From contig NZ_KZ454936.1 in NCBI RefSeq assembly GCF_002797315.1, forward strand, positions 3,171,645 to 3,235,644: DNA of 64,000 nucleotides, given 5' to 3'. The translations under genes were made by a program, and so were the position numbers. Of this stretch, positions 9,695 through 17,328 are shown piece by piece; the stretch's first letter is position 1; every line of letters starts with the position of its first letter. The stretch comes from Bacillus sp. FJAT-44742 (lineage in GTDB: Bacteria; Bacillota; Bacilli; Bacillales; Marinococcaceae). Under the pieces are notes generated by a model. That model had not been told where the DNA came from. It searched no databases and saw nothing but the letters and a program-made list of their open reading frames with translations.

Positions 9695-11062
9695 TCATTT
9701 TGGGGTTAAGCCGAATTTCTGTTCCAGCAGTCTTACTTCTTCATCATGCTTAGAACCACCAAGCAATACAACATTGCTCCCAGTATTATACTTTTTCGTT
9801 ACATTACGTGTATCATAAACAATTTGGGCGTTATCAATCACCATTTGGTAATCAACGTCAGTATGATTTGTTGCAATCACCACGATATCAGAGTTTGAGA
9901 CGGTATTTTCGTCAAGAGAAACCGGCTCGAGTACCTCACCGCGGTTTTTGAACGATTTCACGTAAGGATCGTGGTAGGTCACATTTGCACCTTTATCTTC
10001 TAACAAACGGAAGAGCTCAACGGCTGGTGATTCTCTAAGATCATCTATATCCTTTTTATAAGCCAGCCCTACAATTAACACATTGGAGTTCTTGATTGGC
10101 TTCTCGTTTTCATTAAGGAGATCACTTACTTGCTGAAGCACGTATCTTGGCATATTTCCATTGACGTCGCTTGCCAGTTCAATAAAGCGGTTATAGAAGT
10201 TAAACATTTTCGCTTTCCAGGAAAGATACATTGGATCTAAAGGAATGCAGTGTCCGCCAATTCCAGGTCCCGGATAGAAAGGCATGTAACCAAATGGTTT
10301 CGTTGCTGCTGCGTCAATAACTTCCCATACATTAATATCCATACGGTCACACATCACTGTTAACTCGTTAACAAGACCGATATTTACACTTCTAAATGTG
10401 TTTTCTAGAAGCTTAACCATTTCAGCGACACTTGTGGAACTAACTGGAACAAGGTTCTCCAGGAAGGAATTGTATAGTCTTAAACCAATTTCCAGGCAGG
10501 TAGGTGTTACACCACCGATAACCTTTGGTGTATTTTTTGTATTAAATTGAGGGTTTCCTGGGTCTACACGCTCTGGAGAGAAGCATAAAAATACGTCTTC
10601 TCCGACCTTATAGTCAGTTTCTTCCTCAATGACGTTTTTAATGAGTTCTTCTGTCGTTCCCGGGTAGGTTGTGCTTTCAAGAATGACCACTGTATCCTTC
10701 GTCATATATTGAATGAGTTCTTGTACTACAGCATTAATAAAGGATACATCCGGGTCTTTTGTTTTGTTTAACGGTGTTGGTACACAAATGCTGATCGCAT
10801 CACAATGCTTGATATTTGAAAAATCTGTAGTTGGTACAAAGCTTCCATCAATGATGTCTTGTAATGTGCTGTCAGACACATCCATCACATATGAATTCCC
10901 GTCCTTCAGCTGGTTTACTTTTTCCTCAGAAACATCAAAACCATATACATTGAACCCTTGCTTGGCAACTTCAACTGCTAATGGAAGACCGACATAACCA
11001 AGGCCCACCACCCCGACAGTAGCGTTCTTATTTGAGATTTTTTCCATTAATGTATTAGACAT
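9695..11062 (-). CDS. UDP-N-acetylhexosamine 6-dehydrogenase (WbpA/UDP-GlcNAcA type)
   Basis: NAD-dependent oxidation of the C6 alcohol of a UDP-sugar to a uronic acid. The N-terminal Rossmann motif is VGLGYVGLPLA; the central helix carries the substrate-binding ENTFRSVNIGLVNE; the catalytic Cys is in GPGIGGHCIPLDP; the C-terminal UDP-binding domain has GLAYKKDIDDLRESPA. At 455 residues it has the usual length. The IPLDP form after the Cys fits WbpA-type UDP-GlcNAc or UDP-GalNAc dehydrogenases rather than the WecC form (IAVDP) of the neighbouring gene. The two dehydrogenases lie side by side, implying a polymer with two different N-acetyl uronic acids. Confidence 0.85.
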   Translation of the reverse strand: MSNTLMEKISNKNATVGVVGLGYVGLPLAVEVAKQGFNVYGFDVSEEKVNQLKDGNSYVMDVSDSTLQDIIDGSFVPTTDFSNIKHCDAISICVPTPLNKTKDPDVSFINAVVQELIQYMTKDTVVILESTTYPGTTEELIKNVIEEETDYKVGEDVFLCFSPERVDPGNPQFNTKNTPKVIGGVTPTCLEIGLRLYNSFLENLVPVSSTSVAEMVKLLENTFRSVNIGLVNELTVMCDRMDINVWEVIDAAATKPFGYMPFYPGPGIGGHCIPLDPMYLSWKAKMFNFYNRFIELASDVNGNMPRYVLQQVSDLLNENEKPIKNSNVLIVGLAYKKDIDDLRESPAVELFRLLEDKGANVTYHDPYVKSFKNRGEVLEPVSLDENTVSNSDIVVIATNHTDVDYQMVIDNAQIVYDTRNVTKKYNTGSNVVLLGGSKHDEEVRLLEQKFGLTPK

Positions 11063-11082
11063 TAATCTTACACCCTTCTTTC

Positions 11083-12363
11083 TTAGGAAAATAAGTAAGG
11101 AACTTGTGAAGCACCTTTTCCTACCTTTTTATATTGAAAACCAATATTACATAGAAGTTTCTCATCAAGCACATTTTTTGTATCTATAATATTATGATTG
11201 TTCATTAAGTCATAAAGCTTCTTGTAGTCAAGCTCCTTAAAGGCTGAATGCTCTGTTAACATGATTATACAATCTGCCCCTTTAACAGCTTCCTCTACTG
11301 TAGAGACCTGCTCTTCCATTTTCGATTCTACGTAAGGATCGTAGATGGTGTACTCTACATTAAGCTTCTTTAAATATGATATCACCTTTAACGAAGGGCT
11401 TTCTCTCATGTCCCCTATATTCCCTTTGTAGGCAAGGCCAAGAAGAGCAACCTTCGGCTTTGTGATAAATTCTGTTATTTGTTCAATTAGCCCCCCTACA
11501 TACATAGGAGTTTCATCGTTGATCCTTCTTGCCGTTTCAATCAGTTTGGCTTTGTCAGGAGAGGCTTCATGTAAGAACCAGGGATCCACTGCGATACAGT
11601 GACCGCCGACACCGGGTCCCGGCTGATGAATATTTACTCTAGGATGGAAGTTTGCCAGCCTGATCGCTTCCCACACATCGCAGCCTAATTGATCGGAGAT
11701 CTGGGCAAGCTCATTGGCCAACGCAATATTTACATCACGGTACGTATTTTCCATTAATTTTACCATTTCCGCCGTCTTGGCATCTGTAATATGAATGGTC
11801 CCTTTAACAAAGTGCTTGTAAAGGGATGCCGTCCTGTCAGCTGATTCCTGATTAATGCCTCCAACAATGCGGTCATTGGAGACCAGTTCTTCAAACAATT
11901 TTCCAGGCAGGACTCTTTCTGGTGAATGAGAAACAAATACTTCTTCTCCTACTTTAAGTCCTGTTTTTTGAAGTTCCTGTATCATTACCTTTTCCACTGT
12001 CCCAGGAGGCACGGTGGATTCTAATATGATTAAATCCCCTTCCTTCACGCAGGGTACAATCATTTCCATAGCATTTCTTACGTAATCTATGTTTGCTTTC
12101 TTTTCTTTTGTAATAGGAGTAGGAACAGCAATGATAAAGGCATCAGCCTCTTCTGGCTCTTTTGAAAAAGAAAGATTTCCTTCTTCAATAACATGACCAA
12201 GCGTTTCCTCCAGCCCTGGCTCTTCAATGTGCGGCTTCTTTAGGGACAAGGAATTGATGACTTCCTGGTTAATATCCACCCCATGCACACGAAAACCACA
12301 GCTTGCAAACATCACTGCGGTTGGCAATCCTATATATCCGAGCCCCATTACACATACTTTCAT
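11083..12363 (-). CDS. UDP-N-acetyl-D-mannosamine dehydrogenase (WecC type)
   Basis: Oxidises UDP-ManNAc to UDP-ManNAcA with two NAD. It shows the Rossmann motif MGLGYIGLPTA, the catalytic segment GPGVGGHCIAVDPWFL (the WecC signature) and the C-terminal GLAYKGNIGDMRESPS. I place the start at the ATG at 12363, not the in-frame ATG at 12384, because AAAGGTGG lies 7 bp before it and the upstream ATG has no ribosome site. That gives 426 residues. Its substrate would come from the UDP-GlcNAc 2-epimerase at 51879-53027, about 40 kb away; no epimerase lies inside the cluster. Confidence 0.87.
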   Translation of the reverse strand: MKVCVMGLGYIGLPTAVMFASCGFRVHGVDINQEVINSLSLKKPHIEEPGLEETLGHVIEEGNLSFSKEPEEADAFIIAVPTPITKEKKANIDYVRNAMEMIVPCVKEGDLIILESTVPPGTVEKVMIQELQKTGLKVGEEVFVSHSPERVLPGKLFEELVSNDRIVGGINQESADRTASLYKHFVKGTIHITDAKTAEMVKLMENTYRDVNIALANELAQISDQLGCDVWEAIRLANFHPRVNIHQPGPGVGGHCIAVDPWFLHEASPDKAKLIETARRINDETPMYVGGLIEQITEFITKPKVALLGLAYKGNIGDMRESPSLKVISYLKKLNVEYTIYDPYVESKMEEQVSTVEEAVKGADCIIMLTEHSAFKELDYKKLYDLMNNHNIIDTKNVLDEKLLCNIGFQYKKVGKGASQVPYLFS

Positions 12364-12507
12364 TCCAATAACCACCTTTGACATATTTCGCTCAAATCCA
12401 TGAAATATGTCGAGACATAAAAATCCTCTATCTTTGAATTTTATTGCAATTACGTGATCAATTCAAGCACCAAACTCTGTCAAGTGTGTATTTTTGCGTG
12501 TTTTATC

Positions 12508-13725
12508 CTATTTTGTCAGCGTTTTATAGAGAGAAACCAGTTTATCCTGTTCGACTTCCCACGTGAAACGAGACTTTTTACGTAAACATGTAGATTTATA
12601 ATGCTCATAACCTTCCATTATATTCATGACCGCTTCAGCAATACTGTGAGCGTCCTCACTGGTGCACACTCCAGTTCCTTCCTCGGTTACAATGTAACTC
12701 TTCCCTGGGTGGTTTGAAGCGACAGCTGGAATACCGGCAAGCATGTATTCAAAAATCTTATTGGGCGTGGAATAGTAATTATTTTTGGAGAGATTCTCAT
12801 ACATCACTAATCCAATATCAGCCTGCTTCGTATACAGAAGCAAGTCTTTTGCTGGTACTTTTTCATGGAGAAAGAAGCGATCGCTTACCTTTTCTTCCTC
12901 AGCTTTTGCCTTAAGGCTTTCTTTAAGGGGACCGTCTCCGATATAAACCATCTTATACTCGTCTGGAAGGCCTCTCAGTGCTTCAATGCATAGATCCAGT
13001 CCTCTTTGCTGACTTAGGCCTCCCTGATAAATAAGGAGAATATCATTATTAGACAAACCATAGAGGGACCGTAAGTCTGGAACTGCACGCCCTTCCTCTT
13101 CGACTATATCTTCTGGTGTGTTTTGGAGGATGGTCGAAGGAAAGTTTCCGTATTTCTTTTTCATTTCCTCTTCCATAAAAGGGTTTACTGTAATTACTTG
13201 ATCTGCTTTTGGCAGGAAATATTCCTCAAGTTTGTATCCTATGGTCCGGTCGAGTTCGTTTCTTCCTGACATTTCGTTAAATAGCTCATGTGCATCAAAG
13301 AGGAGCTTTGCCTGAAACTTCCTTGAAAGGTAATACCCCGTTGGCAGGGTATTAAGGTCATGACAATGTACAACCTTAAAGTTCATCTGGTTATAGGACT
13401 TCAGGATTTTCCGGTAAAATTCACCGTAACCCGTGAAATCTTTTGCCAGCTTTATATAAGGACTTCTAATTATTTTAAAGGCAAGGGAAGTCTTATTCCT
13501 TGTTTGGGAGGGCTTGTACCCTCCTAGTGACTTTTTGGCCTTTTTGCTTATAATAGGAATTCGGTTTACGTACACATTTTCGTGAAGCTCTTCCTTGGGT
13601 TCATGGTCATATTCCTGTAAGCAGGCAATGTGAACGATGTACCCTTTTTTAGCAAGGGCATTTGCTTCTCTGACCACTCTGGCATCATTATGAAGATCCT
13701 TAAATAGAAGCATTAAGACGTTCAT
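12508..13725 (-). CDS. Family 4 glycosyltransferase (GT-B)
   Basis: 405 residues with the GT4 layout: N-terminal acceptor domain (LMLLFKDLHNDARVVREA, then VVHCHDLNTLPTG) and C-terminal donor domain with IYQGGLSQQRGLDL and the E-x7-E region around KIFEYMLAGIPAVAS. Its ATG overlaps the stop of the ABC ATPase gene by 4 bp (ATGA), so the two are translationally coupled. A gap of 144 bp separates it from the next gene downstream, which leaves room for an internal promoter. Role: adds one sugar to the lipid-linked polymer before export. Confidence 0.87.
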   Translation of the reverse strand: MNVLMLLFKDLHNDARVVREANALAKKGYIVHIACLQEYDHEPKEELHENVYVNRIPIISKKAKKSLGGYKPSQTRNKTSLAFKIIRSPYIKLAKDFTGYGEFYRKILKSYNQMNFKVVHCHDLNTLPTGYYLSRKFQAKLLFDAHELFNEMSGRNELDRTIGYKLEEYFLPKADQVITVNPFMEEEMKKKYGNFPSTILQNTPEDIVEEEGRAVPDLRSLYGLSNNDILLIYQGGLSQQRGLDLCIEALRGLPDEYKMVYIGDGPLKESLKAKAEEEKVSDRFFLHEKVPAKDLLLYTKQADIGLVMYENLSKNNYYSTPNKIFEYMLAGIPAVASNHPGKSYIVTEEGTGVCTSEDAHSIAEAVMNIMEGYEHYKSTCLRKKSRFTWEVEQDKLVSLYKTLTK

Positions 13726-14453
13726 TTTTTGTTCCCTTTCATAAATTCAAGATATTTTGGCACGACTTCTTCTGGAGAACCGACTTCCATTTGTTCTCCC
13801 TTATGAATCCAAACGACGCGGTCACAAATGTCTTTTACCAGATTTGCTGAGTGGGTAACCATAATTACCGTCCGTTTTTGCTGGATCTTATCCATAATGG
13901 TTGCTTTGGACTTATCCTTAAACTGCTGGTCTCCTACTCCTAGTACTTCGTCGATAAGAAGAACCTCCGGATCCAGTGTGACGGCAATAGAGAAAGCTAG
14001 TCTTGCCTTCATTCCGGATGAATATGTGCGTACAGGCTTGTAGACAAAATCGCCCAGCTCTGAATACTCAATGATTTCCTCAAGGTCTCTGTCTACGTCT
14101 TTTTTCTTATGGCCAAGGTATAAGGCATTTAAGTAGATGTTGTCTATTCCTGACAACTCTGCATCAAAGCCAGCCCCTAGCGTGAGCAGAACAGGCCTTT
14201 TTCCGTACACTTTATATTCACCCTTGTCGGGAAGAATCAGACCGCTCAATAGTTTGAGAAGAGTGCTTTTCCCAGAGCCGTTCCGGCCGATGATCCCCAG
14301 CACTTCTCCTTTGTTTATTTCAAAATTTAATCCTTTTACCGCCCAAAATACTTCGTCTTTTCGGAGACGAAGTAGATTTTTCATGGAAAAATTGGACGAT
14401 TCAGGGTAAGAAATCCATATATCTTTCAGGTCTATTACTTTTTTATTTGCCAT
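13722..14453 (-). CDS. ABC-2 type polysaccharide exporter, ATPase subunit (TagH/Wzt-like)
   Basis: 243 residues with Walker A GRNGSGKST, signature SSGMKARLAFS, Walker B VLLIDEVLGVGD and the H-loop in VTHSAN. The GVGDQQFKDK stretch after Walker B is typical of the TagH/Wzt/RfbE branch that exports teichoic acids, capsules and O-antigen. It lacks the long C-terminal substrate-binding domain of some Wzt proteins. It overlaps its permease partner upstream by 1 bp and the glycosyltransferase downstream by 4 bp. Confidence 0.92.
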   Translation of the reverse strand: MANKKVIDLKDIWISYPESSNFSMKNLLRLRKDEVFWAVKGLNFEINKGEVLGIIGRNGSGKSTLLKLLSGLILPDKGEYKVYGKRPVLLTLGAGFDAELSGIDNIYLNALYLGHKKKDVDRDLEEIIEYSELGDFVYKPVRTYSSGMKARLAFSIAVTLDPEVLLIDEVLGVGDQQFKDKSKATIMDKIQQKRTVIMVTHSANLVKDICDRVVWIHKGEQMEVGSPEEVVPKYLEFMKGNKK

Positions 14454-15238
14454 TAAATCACCTTAGCATATTGATTTTCAAAGCGGTGCAGGATTTTCCC
14501 ACCTATGTATATAAGGACGATCGCAACACCCAGCCACATGAGCATGAAACTAAACATTGGAAGCTCTTCATATAAAAAGACATTTCGGTACGAAACAATA
14601 AACGTTGTGAGCGGATTTACATAGAGAAACGGCATTACGTTCTCAGGAACCCTGTCCAGCGTGTAAAGAACAGGAGAAAGGTAAAATAATGTCCGAGTAA
14701 TATACTGCATCATGTTCTTAATATCTCTAAAAAACACGCCTACGTGCGCTAAAATCATCATGAATCCCAGCAAGAGAAGCATCTGTATGAAGGCTATGAG
14801 GAAGTAGTAAAATGCCAATGTCGTCACATCTACTCCATACACTAACAAGAACAAAAACATCATGACTGAGCTCACTAAAAATTTTAATGTATTGGTGCAT
14901 AGCCGCACGGTAATAAACACGATTTTAGGTACGTAAATTTGTTGAAGTATCCTGACTTTTGAAGAAATAGCCGTAGTTGAGTCGACTAAACAGGCCATGG
15001 TCCATTTTAATGGAATTAAGCCGACAAACAAGAATACAGCATAGTCTTCTCCACCTCGCTGCAAAATGACTTGAACTAAGAAGTAAAAAATCATCATATA
15101 TAGGATCGGGTCAAGAATCCACCATATAAACCCTATATACGTACGAGCACTTTGTGATTTGAAATCCGAGATTGTAAGATACCAAATTAGATCTTTCGAT
15201 TCTTTAATATCCCGGAAGTACTTTTTCAGAATAAACAT
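14453..15238 (-). CDS. ABC-2 type polysaccharide exporter, permease subunit (TagG/Wzm-like)
   Basis: 261 residues with six predicted membrane helices and the amphipathic N-terminal segment DLIWYLTISDFKSQ common to TagG/Wzm permeases. It is the first gene of the minus-strand cluster; a strong promoter lies 35-63 bp upstream. The stop and the ATPase start share one base (TAATG). With the ATPase it should flip a lipid-linked polymer across the membrane. The uronic-acid dehydrogenases downstream suggest a teichuronic-acid-like or capsular polymer. Confidence 0.9.
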   Translation of the reverse strand: MFILKKYFRDIKESKDLIWYLTISDFKSQSARTYIGFIWWILDPILYMMIFYFLVQVILQRGGEDYAVFLFVGLIPLKWTMACLVDSTTAISSKVRILQQIYVPKIVFITVRLCTNTLKFLVSSVMMFLFLLVYGVDVTTLAFYYFLIAFIQMLLLLGFMMILAHVGVFFRDIKNMMQYITRTLFYLSPVLYTLDRVPENVMPFLYVNPLTTFIVSYRNVFLYEELPMFSFMLMWLGVAIVLIYIGGKILHRFENQYAKVI

Positions 15239-15272
15239 TTAATTACTCCCGATTCTGTTATTTAACAAATGA

Positions 15273-15301
15273 ATTATATTACTTTATAAATAAGGTTTCA
15301 A
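15273..15301 (-). promoter_or_regulatory. Sigma-A promoter of the polysaccharide operon
   Basis: On the minus strand TTGAAA is followed after exactly 17 bp by a perfect TATAAT, 35 bp before the permease ATG. Confidence 0.8.
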
Positions 15302-15332
15302 TGTATATTTTGTTTCAAAACACCAAATTAAA

Positions 15333-15352
15333 TACGAGCCCGATGGCTCGTA
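15333..15352. promoter_or_regulatory. Inverted repeat between the divergent promoters
   Basis: A perfect 8-bp inverted repeat, TACGAGCC and GGCTCGTA with a 4-bp loop, about 30 bp upstream of the -35 box of the polysaccharide promoter. It has no T-tract, so an operator is more likely than a terminator; the regulator is unknown. Confidence 0.45.
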
Positions 15353-15507
15353 ATATTATGGAAGAAACTATACAGAAAAAACAGTGCTCATATTTTAAAA
15401 CTATCCCCTTCGTAAAATGAGCATGATTGGTAACATAAGTTGGTGCTTTGTTTGATATCTTTACCTTTCTACATTATATTACAAATTAAGCTACTATATT
15501 TCTTTGT

Positions 15508-15533
15508 TTTACAAACATTACAGTTGTTTTACA
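15508..15533 (-). promoter_or_regulatory. WalR-like response-regulator box
   Basis: Read on the minus strand: TGTAAA, 5 bp, TGTAAT (15517-15533), then 3 bp and a third TGTAAA. The pair matches the published WalR consensus TGTWAH-N5-TGTWAH exactly. It ends 15 bp before the -35 box of the endopeptidase promoter, a position suited to activation. WalR controls DL-endopeptidases such as lytE and cwlO in B. subtilis. Confidence 0.6.
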
Positions 15534-15548
15534 AATAGCAAGCAAGCA

Positions 15549-15577
15549 TTGCCATAGACGAGGGTTCGGGATAAGAT
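15549..15577 (+). promoter_or_regulatory. Predicted promoter of the endopeptidase gene
   Basis: TTGCCA, 17 bp, TAAGAT. It implies a 5' leader of about 215 nt. The leader contains a strong ribosome-site-like GAGGAGGGA at about 15710 with no convincing ORF behind it; I recognise no riboswitch. Confidence 0.55.
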
Positions 15578-15798
15578 AAGTAACGTGAACAGGAAACGTA
15601 GGAATTTAATTCTAGTCTTATACATAGCAAATATACCTAAAGACCTATATATACAAGATCACTTAACGTGAAACTTAAACTTAAAAACTAAAAAACTTTG
15701 AAAATAAGAGGAGGGAATTCCTGGTTTGTAACAAGTTACGGATTAATAGTTGAGTAATCCTATACATAAACTTAGTTATAAATCAGGGAAAACACATT

Positions 15799-16824
15799 AT
15801 GAAAAAATTTATGATTTCGACAGTATTTGCAACATGTTTAATGGTTGGTACCGTATCGGTTGCTGACGCAGCTTTAGGAGATCAAACACTACGTTCAGGC
15901 ATGAACCACAGTGACGTTCAAGAACTTCAACAAGCGTTGAAAGACGAAGGATACTTTGATTTCCATACCACGACAAACTACTTTGGACCAATTACTCGTC
16001 AAGCGGTTAGAGACTTCCAACGTTCTGCTGGTATCACAGTTGACGGCATTGCTGGACCACAAACGTTCGGAGCACTTGGAGTAAATGGAAGCAGCTCTTC
16101 TTCTTCAAGCTCCAGCAGCAGTTCTTCAAGCAGCTCTAATGTTTCTGCAAGCGATAGAATTGGTACAATCCAAAGCAACGGCACACTTCGCCGCGGTGCG
16201 GTAAACAGCTCTGTAGCTGCCCTTCAAATTGAATTGAAAGAGCGCGGACATTTCTCCGGTTCTACTGGTTCTACTTATGGCCCACGTACTGAACGTGCTG
16301 TAAGAAGCTTCCAACGTTCTGCTGGTATCGCAGCTGACGGAATTGCCGGACCACAAACGTTCCGTGCCCTAGGCGGATCTGGTTCTTCTTCCAACGCAAC
16401 CAGCTCTTCTAACAGCAGTTCTTCAAGCTCCAGCAGCTCTTCTTCACAAGTAGCTGGTGTATCTGCAAGCTATGAAAATGTAATCCGTACTGCTCAAGGT
16501 CTAACTGGTACTCGTTATGTATGGGGAGGAACTTCTCCAAGAACTGGTTTTGACTGCAGTGGTTTCCTGCAATATTCTTTTAACCAGCATGGTATATCTT
16601 TACCAAGAACGGTAGCTCAAATGTGGAATGCTACCACTCGCGTATCCAATCCACAACGTGGAGATCTAGTATTCTTTGAAACTCGTACTGGTCCTTCCCA
16701 CGCTGGTATCTATCTTGGAAATGGACAGTTCATCCACTCCGGTTCTTCTACTGGTGTAACAACTGCAAGCATGAACAGCTCTTACTGGGGACCAAGGTAC
16801 CTTGGCGCTGGCCGTGTAAACTAA
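15799..16824 (+). CDS. Secreted NlpC/P60 DL-endopeptidase with two peptidoglycan-binding domains
   Basis: Cuts the D-Glu to meso-DAP bond of stem peptides, allowing wall expansion. 341 residues: signal peptide ending near VADA-AL, PG_binding_1 domain (about 30-95), poly-Ser linker, a second PG_binding_1 domain (about 118-195), another Ser linker, then NlpC/P60. The full triad is present: Cys253 in FDCSGF, His301 in SHAGIYL and His313 in FIHSGSS. AGGGA precedes the ATG by about 10 bp. A WalR-like box and promoter lie 220-290 bp upstream. It faces an inactive paralogue at 17328-18806 across a repeat array. It may do the job of LytE or CwlO, but PG_binding_1 replaces LysM. Confidence 0.93.
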   Translation: MKKFMISTVFATCLMVGTVSVADAALGDQTLRSGMNHSDVQELQQALKDEGYFDFHTTTNYFGPITRQAVRDFQRSAGITVDGIAGPQTFGALGVNGSSSSSSSSSSSSSSSSNVSASDRIGTIQSNGTLRRGAVNSSVAALQIELKERGHFSGSTGSTYGPRTERAVRSFQRSAGIAADGIAGPQTFRALGGSGSSSNATSSSNSSSSSSSSSSSQVAGVSASYENVIRTAQGLTGTRYVWGGTSPRTGFDCSGFLQYSFNQHGISLPRTVAQMWNATTRVSNPQRGDLVFFETRTGPSHAGIYLGNGQFIHSGSSTGVTTASMNSSYWGPRYLGAGRVN

Positions 16825-16838
16825 TTACTATAACAAGC

Positions 16839-16869
16839 AAAGTGGCTTCCAATCGGGAGTCACTTTTTT
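16839..16869 (+). terminator. Terminator of the endopeptidase gene
   Basis: AAAGTGGCTTCC and GGGAGTCACTTT pair with minor mismatches and are followed by T6, 15 bp after the stop codon. Confidence 0.7.
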
Positions 16870-16929
16870 AATACCCGTTTTGCAGAAGAGTAAACTGCTT
16901 TTTTATATTTATTGCAGCTTTTATAGGGG

Positions 16930-17274
16930 GGTGCCTGGCACCTCCACCCGCTGTAATATATCTTTCCCATTGCAGCGGGAGAATTCACCTGTTTTTGTTA
17001 CACCCTCCCAGCGGTGCCTGGCACCTCCACCCGCTGTAATATATCTTTCCCATTGCAGCGGGAGAATTCACCTGTTTTTGTTACACCCTCCCGCAGGTGC
17101 CTGGCACCATCCATCGCTGTAATATATCTTTCCCACTACAGCGGGCGGTTTCACTGTTTTTTGTTACACCCTCCCGCGGGTGCCTGGCACCATCCATCGC
17201 TGTAATATATCTTTCCCACTACAGCGGGCGGTTTCACTGTTTTTTGTTACACCCTCCCGCGGGTGCCTGGCACC
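16930..17274. repeat. Palindrome array A: five GGTGCCTGGCACC copies at exact 83-bp period
   Basis: Palindromes start at 16930, 17013, 17096, 17179 and 17262. The four intervening 70-bp segments are nearly identical to each other and contain TGTAATATATCTTTCCC soon after each palindrome and GTTACACCCTCCC just before the next. In units 1 and 2 CCCGCTG pairs with CAGCGGG around the TGTAAT box. The array ends 20 bp from the T/A tract of a bidirectional terminator. Confidence 0.95.
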
Positions 17275-17293
17275 CTTCATAAATCTGTCTATC

Positions 17294-17328
17294 TAAAAAG
17301 AAGCAGGCCATGATGGCCTGCTTCTTTT
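17294..17328. terminator. Bidirectional terminator between convergent cell-wall genes
   Basis: A perfect stem AAAAAGAAGCAGGCC / GGCCTGCTTCTTTTT with loop ATGAT. Its right arm runs into the stop codon of the minus-strand gene at 17328. Confidence 0.9.

Noticed and set aside
15560-15798. Cyclic-di-AMP (ydaO) riboswitch in the endopeptidase leader
   Set aside because: Such riboswitches precede wall hydrolases in some bacteria, but the conserved sequence blocks are not visible here.
16930-17274. CRISPR array (regular repeats with about 70-bp spacers)
   Set aside because: The intervals between palindromes are nearly identical to each other, the repeat is only 13 bp and palindromic, and no cas gene is present.
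16880-17282. Short proteins with repeated MPGT...CLAP sequence in arrays A and B
   Set aside because: They are translations of the DNA repeat. They have no ribosome site and appear in several frames and at unrelated loci.
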